A stretch of 39,059 nt of DNA from an uncultured Lachnospiraceae bacterium (GCA_910580195.1 CAJTWA010000043.1:1-39059), one strand, 5' to 3'. Positions 1 to 8,590 are shown, numbered from the stretch's first letter. Notes: generated by a model from the letters alone, not told the origin. Numbers and translations: made by a program.

Positions 1-68
1 CTCAACCCTCTTTCTTGGGATTCCCTATATTTGAATTATACAGGAAGCTCCTAAAAATTCTTCCAGCT

Positions 69-614
69 TCAAAGGCCCTCCCCCGCAAGGCTTTTCTTTA
101 ACTTCTCCGTCCCTTGGCGCACCCTGGACTTCACCGTTGCAATCCCTGCCCCTGTCATCTTTGCAATTTCCCGGTACTTGAACCCATAGCCATAGTAAAG
201 CACCACGGCCTCCCGCTGCATTTGCGGAAGTTCCTCCGCCAATTGCCTGACCGTAACTAAGAATTCCTCCTGCCAGCTCCCCGCCTGCTGGGAAAACGCC
301 TCCTGCCCCGCCCCAAGCTCTCCCTGCCAAAACTGCTCTTCGTGTTCCTGCCTGCGCTTGCATCCCCTGAAATAATCCATGCAGACATTCCTTGCAATGG
401 TGAGCAAATACCCTTTCAGGTTCCGGCAATGGAACTGCTCTACGGAACGGATAAAATGCAGGAAAGTTTCCTGTGCCAAATCGCCGGCATCTTGGCAGTT
501 CCCAACCTGATAACAGCAGAAACGGTAAATATCATCATAATACTTTTCTGCAATATCATTCAGATATTCTTTTTTCCCTCTCTGGATTTCCCGGATTAGT
601 TCCCTGTCGCTCAT
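69..614 (-). CDS. ECF-type RNA polymerase sigma factor
   Basis: A 181-residue sigma-70 family protein of the extracytoplasmic-function type. Region 2 spans about residues 15-90 (a YYDDIYRFCCYQVG start, then DLAQETFLHF and the basic RNVCMDYFR stretch). Region 4 spans about 125-175, with LPQMQREAVVLYYG followed by the helix-turn-helix YREIAKMTG..IATVKSRV. Length is normal for the family and there is no ECF C-terminal extension. The start is chosen because GGAG lies about 8 bases upstream. An anti-sigma gene would be expected downstream, but the window ends 68 bases after the stop, so the regulon cannot be inferred. The family assignment is confident; the signal it answers is unknown. Confidence 0.93.
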   Translation of the reverse strand: MSDRELIREIQRGKKEYLNDIAEKYYDDIYRFCCYQVGNCQDAGDLAQETFLHFIRSVEQFHCRNLKGYLLTIARNVCMDYFRGCKRRQEHEEQFWQGELGAGQEAFSQQAGSWQEEFLVTVRQLAEELPQMQREAVVLYYGYGFKYREIAKMTGAGIATVKSRVRQGTEKLKKSLAGEGL

Positions 615-755
615 GTCTGGGCACTCCTTTGCTGCGGCGCGTTCTACTAAATATAACGTATCTTTTCTGGAAAAAGTTTTAAAACCGGGCGGTTTCTTTT
701 CATTTTTCCCAAAAATTTTATATTCCTAAAAAATCCCTAAAATTTACAGAATCCA

Positions 756-784
756 TTGACAAGGCCAACCGGTCCGTTTATAAT
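756..784 (+). promoter_or_regulatory. Orphan consensus sigma-A promoter
   Basis: TTGACA at 756-761, a 17-base spacer and TATAAT at 779-784 make an exact consensus on the plus strand. No plus-strand gene follows. Transcription would start near 791, run through the palindrome at 851-898 and then antisense to the flippase-like gene. It could drive a small RNA or be fortuitous. The rest of the 615-999 gap holds that palindrome and the terminator at 961-990. Confidence 0.6.
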
Positions 785-850
785 TCCAAGTACCCGAACA
801 TACATTTCAATTTTACAGGCCATTCGGCTGGCAGAAGCCCCAACCCATGA

Positions 851-898
851 TACTACTCCAGCGGTTAGATATCGACGAATTTAACCGCCGGAGTAATA
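851..898. repeat. Dispersed palindromic element, copy 1
   Basis: Inverted repeat with 17-base arms (851-867 and 882-898) around a 14-base loop. The two arm mismatches are both compatible with G-U pairing. The right arm shares a 20-base identical core (ATTTAACCGCCGGAGTAATA) with a second palindrome at 30522-30600. There is no T-tract, so it is not a classical terminator. It resembles a REP-like dispersed repeat. Confidence 0.65.
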
Positions 899-960
899 CA
901 AGCCGCCTTAACAGCAGAAGGAACCTTACCCCAAATGCGCCGATTATAATTCTGGCATAC

Positions 961-990
961 AAAAAGGTGCAGTACCATTCCGGCTGCACC
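961..990 (-). terminator. Intrinsic terminator of the flippase-like gene
   Basis: On the minus strand a 7-bp stem (GGTGCAG/CTGCACC, arms 984-990 and 966-972) is followed by TTTTTGT. It lies 10 bases after the stop codon at 1000, as expected for the end of the 3784-to-1000 operon. Confidence 0.75.
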
Positions 991-999
991 TTCTGCTCC

Positions 1000-2043
1000 C
1001 TATTCCCTTACCAGCTCCTTTGCCACATTCCCCGCCCTTTTGGAACGGAACTGGCACCAAAGCGACACCAACGCGCTGACAATCAGCACCATATAAAAAT
1101 TCAGCCCCCGGGTCACGCACATGGACGCTGTCAGGAAAGCCCCCGGGAACACCATGGCAAATGCTGTCTTGTACATCATCTCCGTAATCCCCTGCGCCCC
1201 CGGCAAAGGCAGCATATCCACCGCAATATAAATGGCCGCCTGAAGGCTCATCACGGTAAACGCGCTGGCGCCTTGAAGCCCCAGCCCCCGGTAAATCAGC
1301 CATGTAAGGAAAAACACGCTGCACCGCTGCACCACCGTAAATGCAATGACTGCACCAATCTTGCCCTTATTTTTCAAGAAAAACAGGACAGCTTCATGGT
1401 ATTGGTCTGCCATGTCAATTAGCTTTTCCGTCCGTTCCCGGGAGGATTTCAGCAGGCGGAATTTCTTCAGGACTTTTTCGCCGCCAACTACAATTCCCTT
1501 AAAGCACTTAGGGCTTACCATAATAAAAAGCAAAATAACCACCAATGCCGTATTCAGGAACAGCCCCAGATAATATAAGTACAAGTAATTTTTCAGGTAA
1601 ACAGCCAACGCGTCATGGCAAAAGAGCAGGATGCCCACCCCCATCACCACAAGCACAAACTTGTAAATCACTGCCACCGCCATAAGCACCACCGTGCTGT
1701 CTGAAACCTTATGGCCCTCTTTTTGCATATAGTAAAGCTGCATCGGCTGGCCTCCGGTGGCAGAAGGCGTAATGCCGGAAAAGAAAAACCCTACAAAAGA
1801 ATATTTTATGCAAGCCAGCATCCTTGTCTGGTAACGCAAGGACCGCAGGAGATACCAAATCATCATCCCTTCCGCGGATACAAAAAAGATTGCCGTTGCG
1901 GCTGCCCCGCACAGATACGCCGGATGCAGCTTTCCCATGGCGGCAAACACCGCAGCCATGTCATTCCCTTTAAAAATTGCACTGATTGTCAGGGCTACTA
2001 ATACCAATAACACCCCTGCACTGATAAGATTTTTCCGATTCAT
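1000..2043 (-). CDS. LPG synthase TM / flippase-like membrane protein
   Basis: A 347-residue polytopic protein of the lysylphosphatidylglycerol-synthase TM-region family (UPF0104, like the N-terminal half of MprF and AglD-type proteins). About eight hydrophobic segments are visible. Family landmarks are FFSGITPSATGGQPMQLYYM near residue 95 and DMLPLPGAQGITE near residue 270. The MprF aminoacyl-transferase domain is absent, so it should not lysinylate lipids by itself. Stand-alone members are thought to act in lipid or lipid-linked glycan translocation, but their function is poorly established. It is the last gene of an operon with a glycosyltransferase and a permuted NlpC-like protein, suggesting an envelope-glycan or lipid role. 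Confidence 0.85.
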   Translation of the reverse strand: MNRKNLISAGVLLVLVALTISAIFKGNDMAAVFAAMGKLHPAYLCGAAATAIFFVSAEGMMIWYLLRSLRYQTRMLACIKYSFVGFFFSGITPSATGGQPMQLYYMQKEGHKVSDSTVVLMAVAVIYKFVLVVMGVGILLFCHDALAVYLKNYLYLYYLGLFLNTALVVILLFIMVSPKCFKGIVVGGEKVLKKFRLLKSSRERTEKLIDMADQYHEAVLFFLKNKGKIGAVIAFTVVQRCSVFFLTWLIYRGLGLQGASAFTVMSLQAAIYIAVDMLPLPGAQGITEMMYKTAFAMVFPGAFLTASMCVTRGLNFYMVLIVSALVSLWCQFRSKRAGNVAKELVRE

Positions 2044-2053
2044 ACACTACACT

Positions 2054-2180
2054 GCTCCATTCATTACATAATACAATTCTCCGCATTACCTGGCAGAACA
2101 CGCTGATTCCCCGTTCCCTATGCTATGCCGCCCCATTCATCACATAAGACAATTTCCGTATCGCCTGACGGAATATGTTG
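2054..2180. repeat. 76-bp tandem duplication of a gene 3' end
   Basis: About 45 bases coding for the C-terminus of the NlpC-like protein (near 2131-2175) recur 76 bases further on, at about 2055-2100, in the spacer before the flippase-like gene. Identity is roughly 75-80 percent by eye. The copy is not translated in the parental frame. Confidence 0.7.
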
Positions 2181-2731
2181 GGGTTCTCGGCAGGGTAGCG
2201 CATACAGCTTTTGTTAAAATCCTGCAATGTCCCTTCGAACACCACGCTGGTATTTTCAAGTTCATAGAAATCCCTTGGCGTCACCAGTGAAAAATGCTTC
2301 CCGAAAAGCCCCATCCCGTTCTTTTCCAAAATATCTGCCACAAAGGAAGAACAGGTATAATGGTTCCTCTGGTAAAACGGTATATTACATAATAACATGG
2401 GAAGCCCTACGATACAATAATGATAATGGAATCTTTTGGAAAAACATTCCTGTAGCTGTTTCGAAATGTTCTCTTTCTGCTCCTTAGTACATGCAATGCT
2501 CATCACCTTGTATTTTGCTGTAGGGAACACCTCCTCAATTTTTCTGGCGTCTTCCTTCTCAAACCCTGCCAAAATGGGGATTGCCGGGTTCCTCCGCCCG
2601 ACGCTGTATGCCTCGTTTAATTCCTCGTCCATGGAAAGGACCACATGTATGTAATCAATGCCAATCACCCGGCGTATGATAGATGCAAAAAATCCTGGCG
2701 TATCTACTAATGCTAAATATAATTTTTCCAT
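2123..2731 (-). CDS. Permuted NlpC/P60-like (YiiX-type) cysteine hydrolase
   Basis: A 202-residue protein with no signal peptide. The pattern fits circularly permuted papain-like (YiiX/YebB/LRAT-type) enzymes, in which the catalytic His precedes the Cys. A His sits in DYIHVVLSMD near residue 29 and a Cys in HYTCSSFVADILEKNG near residue 127, flanked by the small residues usual around the nucleophile. Such proteins are amidases, peptidases or acyltransferases acting on lipids or cell-wall peptides. The exact substrate cannot be read from sequence. It lies 30 bases downstream of a GT2 gene and 79 bases upstream of the flippase-like gene, so it is probably co-transcribed with both. Confidence 0.6.
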   Translation of the reverse strand: MEKLYLALVDTPGFFASIIRRVIGIDYIHVVLSMDEELNEAYSVGRRNPAIPILAGFEKEDARKIEEVFPTAKYKVMSIACTKEQKENISKQLQECFSKRFHYHYCIVGLPMLLCNIPFYQRNHYTCSSFVADILEKNGMGLFGKHFSLVTPRDFYELENTSVVFEGTLQDFNKSCMRYPAENPNIFRQAIRKLSYVMNGAA

Positions 2732-2761
2732 ATAATCAGCCTCTTTTCTCCTGTAAAAACG

Positions 2762-3784
2762 TTAATTAAATTGGTACAATTTCTGCGCTGCTTTATACCC
2801 GGCCAGCGTAAGCCCTGCCCCAAACTTCCCCGGCAGGTACGTAAAGCCGCTTAAGGTCCGGAAACGCAGGGTGCGGTACAGCTTCTGGTCGTGGTTTTTC
2901 ACGTAATTCCAAAGCATTTCCCGCTGTTCCCATGCCTCCGGTGTCCCAATCAGCAGAAGGTGGATGGAAGAAATCGCCATCATAATGGAAATATTCCGGG
3001 CCAAATAGTTTGCCAGTTTCGGCGACTTTTCCCTTACCTTTTCCAAATCCGAACAGCCGGAAACCAGCTTCGTCACACGGATTTGCTGGCCAATCCGCTT
3101 CATCAGCACCTTTTCATTCACAGACTGGTCTTCCCTGCCCAGAAAATAATGGTACATATCCAAGTTCAGGTAACACAAGGTATTCACATAAGGCAGCGGC
3201 TGGTTGGCAAAAATATTGTCCACATAAAAGGTATGCTTCGGCAGCTTCACCCCAGATTCCCGCAAGACTTCCGTCCGGAAAAACAGGGAATGCATCACCA
3301 GATACTGGGACGGCCGAAAACGCCTGATATCCTCCCACCCGCAGATTTCATTTTCCTTGAACACATTTTTATAGCCCATCCGCTTGGTTTTATTCTCATA
3401 GAGGTGGTCGTAGATGTAATTGCAGATAACCAAATCTACCGTCTTCCCTGCCTGTTCCCACCTCCGGATGCTCCGTATCAGCTTCTGCAGCTCCTCCTCG
3501 TCCAGCCAGTCGTCAGAATCCACTACCTTAAAGTACTTCCCAGTGGCAAGGGCAAGCCCTGCGTTGACCCCTGCGCCATGGCCGCCATTTTCCTGATGCA
3601 CCACCCGCACTACCTCCGGGTAGTTCCTTGCATAATTGTCTGCAATCTCCCCAGTGCCGTCGGTGGAGCCGTCATCCACAATGATAACCTCCACGCACTC
3701 GTCCCCAGCAAGGAGGCTGTCAATGCACCGCTCCATATAATCCTCGGAATTGTAACAAGGTACTGTAAATGTAATCTCTCTCAT
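2762..3784 (-). CDS. Family 2 glycosyltransferase
   Basis: A 340-residue GT-A enzyme. The N-terminal Rossmann-like part carries FTVPCYNSEDYMERCIDSLL and the IIVDDGSTDGTGEIAD nucleotide-sugar motif. YFKVVDSDDWLD near residue 90 holds the metal-binding DxD. No membrane anchor is visible. It is clearly paralogous to the GT2 at 20416-21432 along its whole length (shared HQENGGHG, KHTFYVDN and GREDQSVNEKV blocks), so the two probably act on similar acceptors in envelope polysaccharide or glycolipid synthesis. It is first in an operon with the YiiX-like and flippase-like genes. Donor and acceptor are unknown. Confidence 0.9.
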   Translation of the reverse strand: MREITFTVPCYNSEDYMERCIDSLLAGDECVEVIIVDDGSTDGTGEIADNYARNYPEVVRVVHQENGGHGAGVNAGLALATGKYFKVVDSDDWLDEEELQKLIRSIRRWEQAGKTVDLVICNYIYDHLYENKTKRMGYKNVFKENEICGWEDIRRFRPSQYLVMHSLFFRTEVLRESGVKLPKHTFYVDNIFANQPLPYVNTLCYLNLDMYHYFLGREDQSVNEKVLMKRIGQQIRVTKLVSGCSDLEKVREKSPKLANYLARNISIMMAISSIHLLLIGTPEAWEQREMLWNYVKNHDQKLYRTLRFRTLSGFTYLPGKFGAGLTLAGYKAAQKLYQFN

Positions 3785-3889
3785 AATGCCTTCTCCTGTT
3801 GTTTTCTGTGTCCTATACTATTTAACGAAAATATTCTTGATATTTCTTCATAAAAATTCTTAATATTTTTTTAATATCCAAAATCCACT

Positions 3890-3926
3890 GCTGCATGGAG
3901 CAAGGTTCCCAACCGCCCCATGCAGC
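3890..3926. repeat. Long hairpin in the 3785-4208 gap
   Basis: Arms GCTGCATGG (3890-3898) and CCATGCAGC (3918-3926) enclose nested GC and GGTT/AACC pairs around a CCC triloop. There is no T-tract on either strand, so termination is unlikely. It lies about 105 bases upstream of the GT2 start and could be a 5' leader structure or a mobile palindrome. I recognise nothing else in this gap. Confidence 0.5.
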
Positions 3927-4208
3927 CCATGAGGACGGAGGAATTGGCTTCTTGGCTTTCCAATTACTATCCTACCTTATTTTTCTTAACTTTGCATTGT
4001 CTTTACCTTACGCTTATCTTACAATTATGTTAGAATGGTGAAAACGAATTGTTTGGAAGGGAATGAATCAGATGTTATAGAAAGATAAGAAATGAAAATC
4101 GAATCATACGCGGCCTGCCCATGCACCATAACATAAATAGCTAGCTGCCCTGCCTGCCATTATTTTATGGTATACGATAAAATCAGGGAATCTGCCATTA
4201 CCCTGCAA

Positions 4209-5144
4209 TTAAAAGACAATATTAATTCCATTCGGCTGCATAATCAATTCCGCAAGTTCTTCACTAGTTATGGAAATCTCCCTGTTTTGTATATCAAAAA
4301 TTCTTGTACCTAACACTGCCACATTTCCATTTATCCCACTGTTCAAAATAGTTTTTATATGCTCCTTATCCAAAAGGATATTTTCCCTGTATAAAACCTG
4401 TACCAATTTAGGTGTACTAAAAATTATAATCTTTTTTCCCCGATGCTGTCTTGCCGTTTTCTTAAATAATGCATCAATTTTGCCTGCTGCCCCTTTATCA
4501 TCTGTAATAACACAAAATTTTCCGTCTTTTTCCCCGGGTATGTGTGAAAGAATGTGCAGGCAAACTGCCAAAAGTTCCTCCCCCAAATTATCCCCTGCTT
4601 CTTTCCTCCCCCGCACTGCCTCAAAAAAATGTTTGTATACGTCCCGTTGCCCTAAATTCCTTCCCTTTATCACTTCATCCTGCAGTTCCCTGTTCTGCCA
4701 AAGGGTTTCTGCAATAGTACTTACAGGGCTTTTTACCATCCGCACTGCCCAGCATAAGTAATTATTTATTACTACATTCGCGCTAAAGACCGCCTCCAGC
4801 ACCGAAAACAAATCTTCCTCATAAATGATTAAGAAAACTATCCCATATTCGTTGATGTGTTTGGCATACGCCACATATTCTTGGCATAAAACGCCGCTGT
4901 GGGATGCCAATTCCATCAATATGCACCTTGTAATGGAAATTATGCCGTTTTGGGATTTTATATATCTCAAAAGGTATTCTGCTTCATTTGGTTCCAAATT
5001 CGCATGCCTGCGGAAAGAACAAGCATCGTAGAAATAACATTTCTCTTTTCCCAATATCTCCGTAACAGCTTTTTCACGGCTGGTAACCGCATAAGGCGCC
5101 AGTTCTTCCATATTATGGGGAATTTCTATATAATCAGTTCCCAT
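4209..5144 (-). CDS. PIN-like domain putative nuclease/toxin
   Basis: A 311-residue soluble protein read as a PIN-like RNase fold. CYFYDACSF puts an acidic residue (D40) at the end of the first strand. LMELASHS gives E79. A conserved-looking GEE lies at 188-190, and FCVITDDKGAAGKI places D215/D216 where PIN domains carry the last metal ligand. PIN domains cleave RNA using these acidic residues. The C-terminal 90 residues, ending in EELAELIMQPNGINIVF, I do not recognise. It is the last of three genes, and its start codon abuts the stop of the ImmA/IrrE gene with no gap. The context suggests a toxin-antitoxin or stress-response effector. The fold is inferred from motifs only. Confidence 0.6.
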   Translation of the reverse strand: MGTDYIEIPHNMEELAPYAVTSREKAVTEILGKEKCYFYDACSFRRHANLEPNEAEYLLRYIKSQNGIISITRCILMELASHSGVLCQEYVAYAKHINEYGIVFLIIYEEDLFSVLEAVFSANVVINNYLCWAVRMVKSPVSTIAETLWQNRELQDEVIKGRNLGQRDVYKHFFEAVRGRKEAGDNLGEELLAVCLHILSHIPGEKDGKFCVITDDKGAAGKIDALFKKTARQHRGKKIIIFSTPKLVQVLYRENILLDKEHIKTILNSGINGNVAVLGTRIFDIQNREISITSEELAELIMQPNGINIVF

Positions 5145-5951
5145 TTACTGCTCCCCCTTTATTTCTGTATAAAGCACCTGCATATTATGAAGCACTTTCT
5201 GAAGGGTGCGCCTTTCCAGATAAGAAGCCCCAACATATTTATTTCCAAACTCTGCAACCGCTGCTTTCAGGCGGAGGAAGTCGTCCTTCCCCGTAGCATC
5301 CAAAATACTGTCATCCAGCCATAAATCAATAAATCTCTGCCTAATATATTCCCGCCCCATTTGCAGCAGTTCTTCTGAGATACTGCCAGTACCCGGCATC
5401 CCCAGTTCATAGCAGCGGATTAAGACCGCCATATAAGGCGCCTGATAATAATTCATTAACCGGATCACAGTATCCCTTCCATCCCCCATGGACTCTTCCC
5501 TAAATTTGCGGTACATAAACCGGAAACCTGCCTCTGGCATCAGCAGCATGCCAGCAAACAAATTTGCAGCCAGTTCTTCTTCTTTTCCCGTATAATCCTC
5601 ATCCGCAAACTCCACTTTTGTCCTAAATTCGCTCTTCTGGTAAAAAACATGGTATAGTTCATGGCAAATGGCAAAATTAACATTGACTTTTGGCAAAGAT
5701 GTATTGAGGACAATATATCCCAGAGCATCCCCTTTATAACAAAGGGCTCCTAACTCCCCATCCGCAAAAGGCAGTTCCAAAACCAAATAACCTTTCTCTT
5801 CAAAGGCAGGCCTTGCAATCTGCATAATATTCAGAACTTCTTTGTCACTGCCCATCCCCACAAAAGAATAAAAGTTTTTCACCTTAGTTTCCATATCCAC
5901 TCTTTTGGCATTGCTATATTCAATTATATTCCTTAAGCGTTTTACATCCAT
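5145..5951 (-). CDS. ImmA/IrrE family metallo-endopeptidase (COG2856)
   Basis: A 268-residue zinc peptidase. The HExxH motif is HELYH at 97-101. The downstream EEELAANLFAGMLLMP block at about 124-139 supplies the third zinc ligand and the family signature. ImmA of ICEBs1 and IrrE of Deinococcus cleave or relieve partner repressors. By analogy this protein may act on the XRE repressor encoded directly upstream. The stop of the XRE gene and this start are adjacent, as are this stop and the PIN-like start, so the three are translationally coupled. The C-terminal 100 residues are likely the sensing or partner-binding part, with no domain recognised. Confidence 0.88.
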   Translation of the reverse strand: MDVKRLRNIIEYSNAKRVDMETKVKNFYSFVGMGSDKEVLNIMQIARPAFEEKGYLVLELPFADGELGALCYKGDALGYIVLNTSLPKVNVNFAICHELYHVFYQKSEFRTKVEFADEDYTGKEEELAANLFAGMLLMPEAGFRFMYRKFREESMGDGRDTVIRLMNYYQAPYMAVLIRCYELGMPGTGSISEELLQMGREYIRQRFIDLWLDDSILDATGKDDFLRLKAAVAEFGNKYVGASYLERRTLQKVLHNMQVLYTEIKGEQ

Positions 5952-6320
5952 CTACTGCTCCTTTGGCAAATTTAAAAAACGGTATCTTGCGCTCAAGACC
6001 TCATCTATATTTTCCATAAGCCTCTCTAATTTTTCTGCTATCTGATCCTGCTGTTTTGTAGGATTCCCTGCATAAAAAGCTATCTTTTCCGGCGCAAACC
6101 CATTCACTTGCGGTACACGGAACGTATCGCTTAAGAAATATTCGGCCTTCTGCCCTAATGCATTTGCAATTTTTTCCATATCATTACTGTTTATGTCTTG
6201 TACGCCAGTCAAAATACGGGATAGTTTTTTCTTATCTATCCCAGTTTTCAGGCTAATATATGCCTGCTTTATTTTCATTTGTGACAAATAAATATTCACA
6301 TTCTCAATATACTTTGCCAT
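5952..6320 (-). CDS. XRE-family helix-turn-helix regulator
   Basis: About 122 residues. The N-terminal Cro/C1-type HTH (AYISLKTGIDKKKLSRILTGVQDINSNDMEKIANALG) is followed by a charged tail that could dimerise or contact the neighbouring peptidase. I use the ATG at 6318-6320, which has AGAGG five bases upstream, rather than the GTG six bases earlier. It heads the XRE-ImmA/IrrE-PIN operon and probably represses it through the palindrome at the promoter. XRE/COG2856 pairs are known from ICE repressors and have been proposed as toxin-antitoxin modules. Confidence 0.85.
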   Translation of the reverse strand: MAKYIENVNIYLSQMKIKQAYISLKTGIDKKKLSRILTGVQDINSNDMEKIANALGQKAEYFLSDTFRVPQVNGFAPEKIAFYAGNPTKQQDQIAEKLERLMENIDEVLSARYRFLNLPKEQ

Positions 6321-6373
6321 GCACACCTCTTGCCTTTCCTATTGTTAAAAATAAGATTCCTTTTCTCCTTTTT

Positions 6374-6401
6374 ATTATACATATCTTTGCGTATTGCGCA
6401 A
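6374..6401 (-). promoter_or_regulatory. Promoter and palindromic operator of the XRE-ImmA-PIN operon
   Basis: On the minus strand TTGCGC (-35, 6396-6401), a 16-base spacer and TATAAT (-10, 6374-6379). The -35 lies inside a palindrome at 6387-6401 (TTGCG-N5-CGCAA). Such an overlap suits autorepression by the XRE protein. The remaining gap down to 6603 contains only a small GC hairpin near 6562-6574. Confidence 0.65.
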
Positions 6402-6603
6402 TCACTTTATCTCATTTACTGGGATTTTTATGTGTATTCCTCTAATTTTCTGCTAGCCACTACTGATTTTCCTTATAAAAATCTCATAATTATAGTATTT
6501 CCTTGCCAATGAGCCCCTGCAACAAGCTACGGGATATCTGTCCCTAGCCTCCCCCAGAACACCGCAGGCAGCGGGGTATCAGGCTCGTAAAGGAATAAAA
6601 ATA

Positions 6604-7389
6604 TTAATAGCTCCCCTTCATATACTCTGACATCATGCAGGCTCCCGCCGCCCCTGCCCCCCGTATCTGGTGCAAATTCTCTGGATGGATTCCCCCAATG
6701 GCATACACAGGTATGGAAACGCTGGCACAGAGCTCCTCTAGGAACCCAAGCCCCCTGCCCGGCAGGCCCTTCTTGCAGCTGGTAGGGAAAATATGCCCCG
6801 CCGTCAAATACGAAGCCCCCATGGCTTCTGCTTTTTCCGCTTCTTCCCGGGAATGGACAGACACGCCGATGTTTTCTATTGCAGAAATTCCGCCGTGGCA
6901 GTCCCTTAAGATTTGGCTGGAACCATATTCCCTATCCGGACTGCGCCCTTCCGGTACTTGCACTTGCTCCGCATAATATTTCTCAAACAGCGGAAATGGA
7001 AGGTGTATCCCGTTACACCCTGCCTGCCTAGCTGCCAGCAAATGGGTATGCGCAAGAATCCCTGCCCGTTTCCCTTGCCCGTTAAAATATCTGCACTTTC
7101 CCAAAAGCTTTATCAGCAGCTCCATATATGCCTGTTCCGGCAGATTTTTTTCCCTTAAGATTAGGAAATCTGGCTGGATAAATTTTCCGCTTTCCCCACC
7201 GCCCCCTGCACTTGCGCCTGATGCCTTGCCGCTCTCCTGCAAGCTGCCCATCCCAACTGCCCGATGCCCTGATTCCGTTCCCACTCCAAATACAAGCCCG
7301 GCCAAATATTCCGCATATGCATCTAACCCTGTGCACCCATGGAATTCCTGATACAGCCCCCAGTCAGTGACGGCAATTATTTTAAACAT
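6604..7389 (-). CDS. thiE: Thiamine-phosphate synthase / TenI-like protein
   Basis: About 261 residues of the ThiE/TenI TIM-barrel family. Visible blocks are LAHTHLLAARQAGCNGIHLPF, SVHSREEAEKAEAMGASYLTAGHIFPT with the phosphate-binding SCKKGLPGRGLGFL, and VYAIGGIHPENL. ThiE couples hydroxymethylpyrimidine diphosphate with thiazole phosphate; TenI homologues aromatise the thiazole. Position as the last gene of thiSFGH fits either. A low-complexity glycine/serine insertion lies near residues 55-70, which is unusual. The gene overlaps the end of thiH. ATGs at 7401, 7395 and 7389 are all possible, and I chose the one next to the family N-terminus FKIIAVTD. Confidence 0.85.
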   Translation of the reverse strand: MFKIIAVTDWGLYQEFHGCTGLDAYAEYLAGLVFGVGTESGHRAVGMGSLQESGKASGASAGGGGESGKFIQPDFLILREKNLPEQAYMELLIKLLGKCRYFNGQGKRAGILAHTHLLAARQAGCNGIHLPFPLFEKYYAEQVQVPEGRSPDREYGSSQILRDCHGGISAIENIGVSVHSREEAEKAEAMGASYLTAGHIFPTSCKKGLPGRGLGFLEELCASVSIPVYAIGGIHPENLHQIRGAGAAGACMMSEYMKGSY

Positions 7390-8590
7390 ACACATAATCA
7401 TTCATCACCGGCTGCAAGCCCTGCGCCCGGATTGCTGCAGCCACTTCCTGCACGCCCCGGCTGTCCTCTATTTCAAACTGGCTGTCCCCCTGCCCTTCTA
7501 TTTCCTCGGAATGGGTTCCAATGCCAGTGCTCACCCCGGCAGAAATCTTTGTGGCCGCCATCCCAACCACATGGTCCCGAAACTGGGCGCGTTCCCTTGT
7601 GGAAATCGTCATCCCGGCATAAGGCATAAACAGCCGGTAAGCGCACATCACCTGCAGCAGCTGGCGTTCCGTCACCTCGTGTTCCCCTTCCCATTTTGCA
7701 GCGGCAGAACCATCCTCATTTCCATCTTCAGCAGATGCCGCAGTAACCGGCCTAAGCCGCGGGCAGGAAAAAGAAATTTCTGCGTAAGGGTATTTCCGCT
7801 GGATATAATAGGCGTGCATCCCTGTAGCAAATGCATCCCTCCTGAAATCTGAAAGCCCCAAAAGCGCGCCAAATGCAACGCCCCGCATCCCGCCCAGCAG
7901 CGCCCGTTCCTGAGCATGGAACCGGTATGGGAATACCCGCTTTGCCCCCGCCAAATGGAGCTCCCCGTACCTGCCGGGATCATAAGTTTCCTGAAAAACT
8001 GTAACATAGTCTGCGCCACATTCCCGCAGATACCGGTAATCCGCCGTATTCATGGGATATACCTCAAGTCCCACCATCTTAAAAAATTTCCGGGCAGCCT
8101 TACAGGCCTCCCCAATATATGCCACATCAGACTGGGTTCGGCTTTCCCCTGTTAAAATAAGGATTTCCTCCAATCCCGACGCTGCGATTGCCGCCATCTC
8201 TTTTTCAATTTCCCCATATTGGAGCTTCATCCTGTGAATCCTATTTTGGCAGTTGAAACCGCAGTACACACAATGGTTTCCGCAATAATTGGAAATGTAA
8301 ATGGGGGTGAACAAATACACAGAATTCCCAAAATGCTTTTTGGTTTCTGCCCAAGCCGCTTTTGCCATTTCTTCCAAAAATGGTTCCGCCGCAGGGGAAA
8401 GCAAAGCTGCAAAATCCTCCTGCGTCCTGTTTTGCGCCTGCAGGGCACGCTCCACCTCCTGCCCGGTGTACCCCTCTGGCTGGTAGCTGCCCCGGGCAGC
8501 CATGACCTTCCCCAAAATATCCGAGGAAACCTGCTCCATGCCCTCCTGATATTCCATGGGGCTGAAATTTCCCTTCCGCTTTTTTTCCAT
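7382..8590 (-). CDS. thiH: 2-iminoacetate synthase, radical SAM tyrosine lyase
   Basis: About 402 residues. The radical-SAM cluster motif CGNHCVYCGF (CxxxCxxC) is preceded by LFTPIYISNYC, typical of ThiH. It cleaves tyrosine to p-cresol and dehydroglycine for the thiazole and is oxygen-sensitive, pointing to an anaerobe. Between SFSCPRLRPV and the next helix there is an insertion (TAASAEDGNEDGSAAAKWEGEH) longer than I expect for the family. I chose the ATG at 8588-8590, with AAGGATGG about 10 bases upstream, over the ATG at 8602 that directly follows the Shine-Dalgarno. It is downstream of thiG across a 37-bp repeat array. Confidence 0.94.
   Translation of the reverse strand: MEKKRKGNFSPMEYQEGMEQVSSDILGKVMAARGSYQPEGYTGQEVERALQAQNRTQEDFAALLSPAAEPFLEEMAKAAWAETKKHFGNSVYLFTPIYISNYCGNHCVYCGFNCQNRIHRMKLQYGEIEKEMAAIAASGLEEILILTGESRTQSDVAYIGEACKAARKFFKMVGLEVYPMNTADYRYLRECGADYVTVFQETYDPGRYGELHLAGAKRVFPYRFHAQERALLGGMRGVAFGALLGLSDFRRDAFATGMHAYYIQRKYPYAEISFSCPRLRPVTAASAEDGNEDGSAAAKWEGEHEVTERQLLQVMCAYRLFMPYAGMTISTRERAQFRDHVVGMAATKISAGVSTGIGTHSEEIEGQGDSQFEIEDSRGVQEVAAAIRAQGLQPVMNDYVYV

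Noticed and set aside
1..68. Anti-sigma factor gene start downstream of the sigma gene
   Set aside because: Expected by context, but no start codon with a Shine-Dalgarno is visible in the 68 bases left.
847..1422. Plus-strand open frame opposite the flippase-like gene
   Set aside because: Antisense shadow with His/Pro/Arg-rich composition and no Shine-Dalgarno; the minus-strand frame has clear membrane-family motifs.
2891..3853. 320-codon plus-strand frame opposite the GT2 gene
   Set aside because: Complete overlap with an unambiguous glycosyltransferase on the minus strand; composition typical of an antisense frame.
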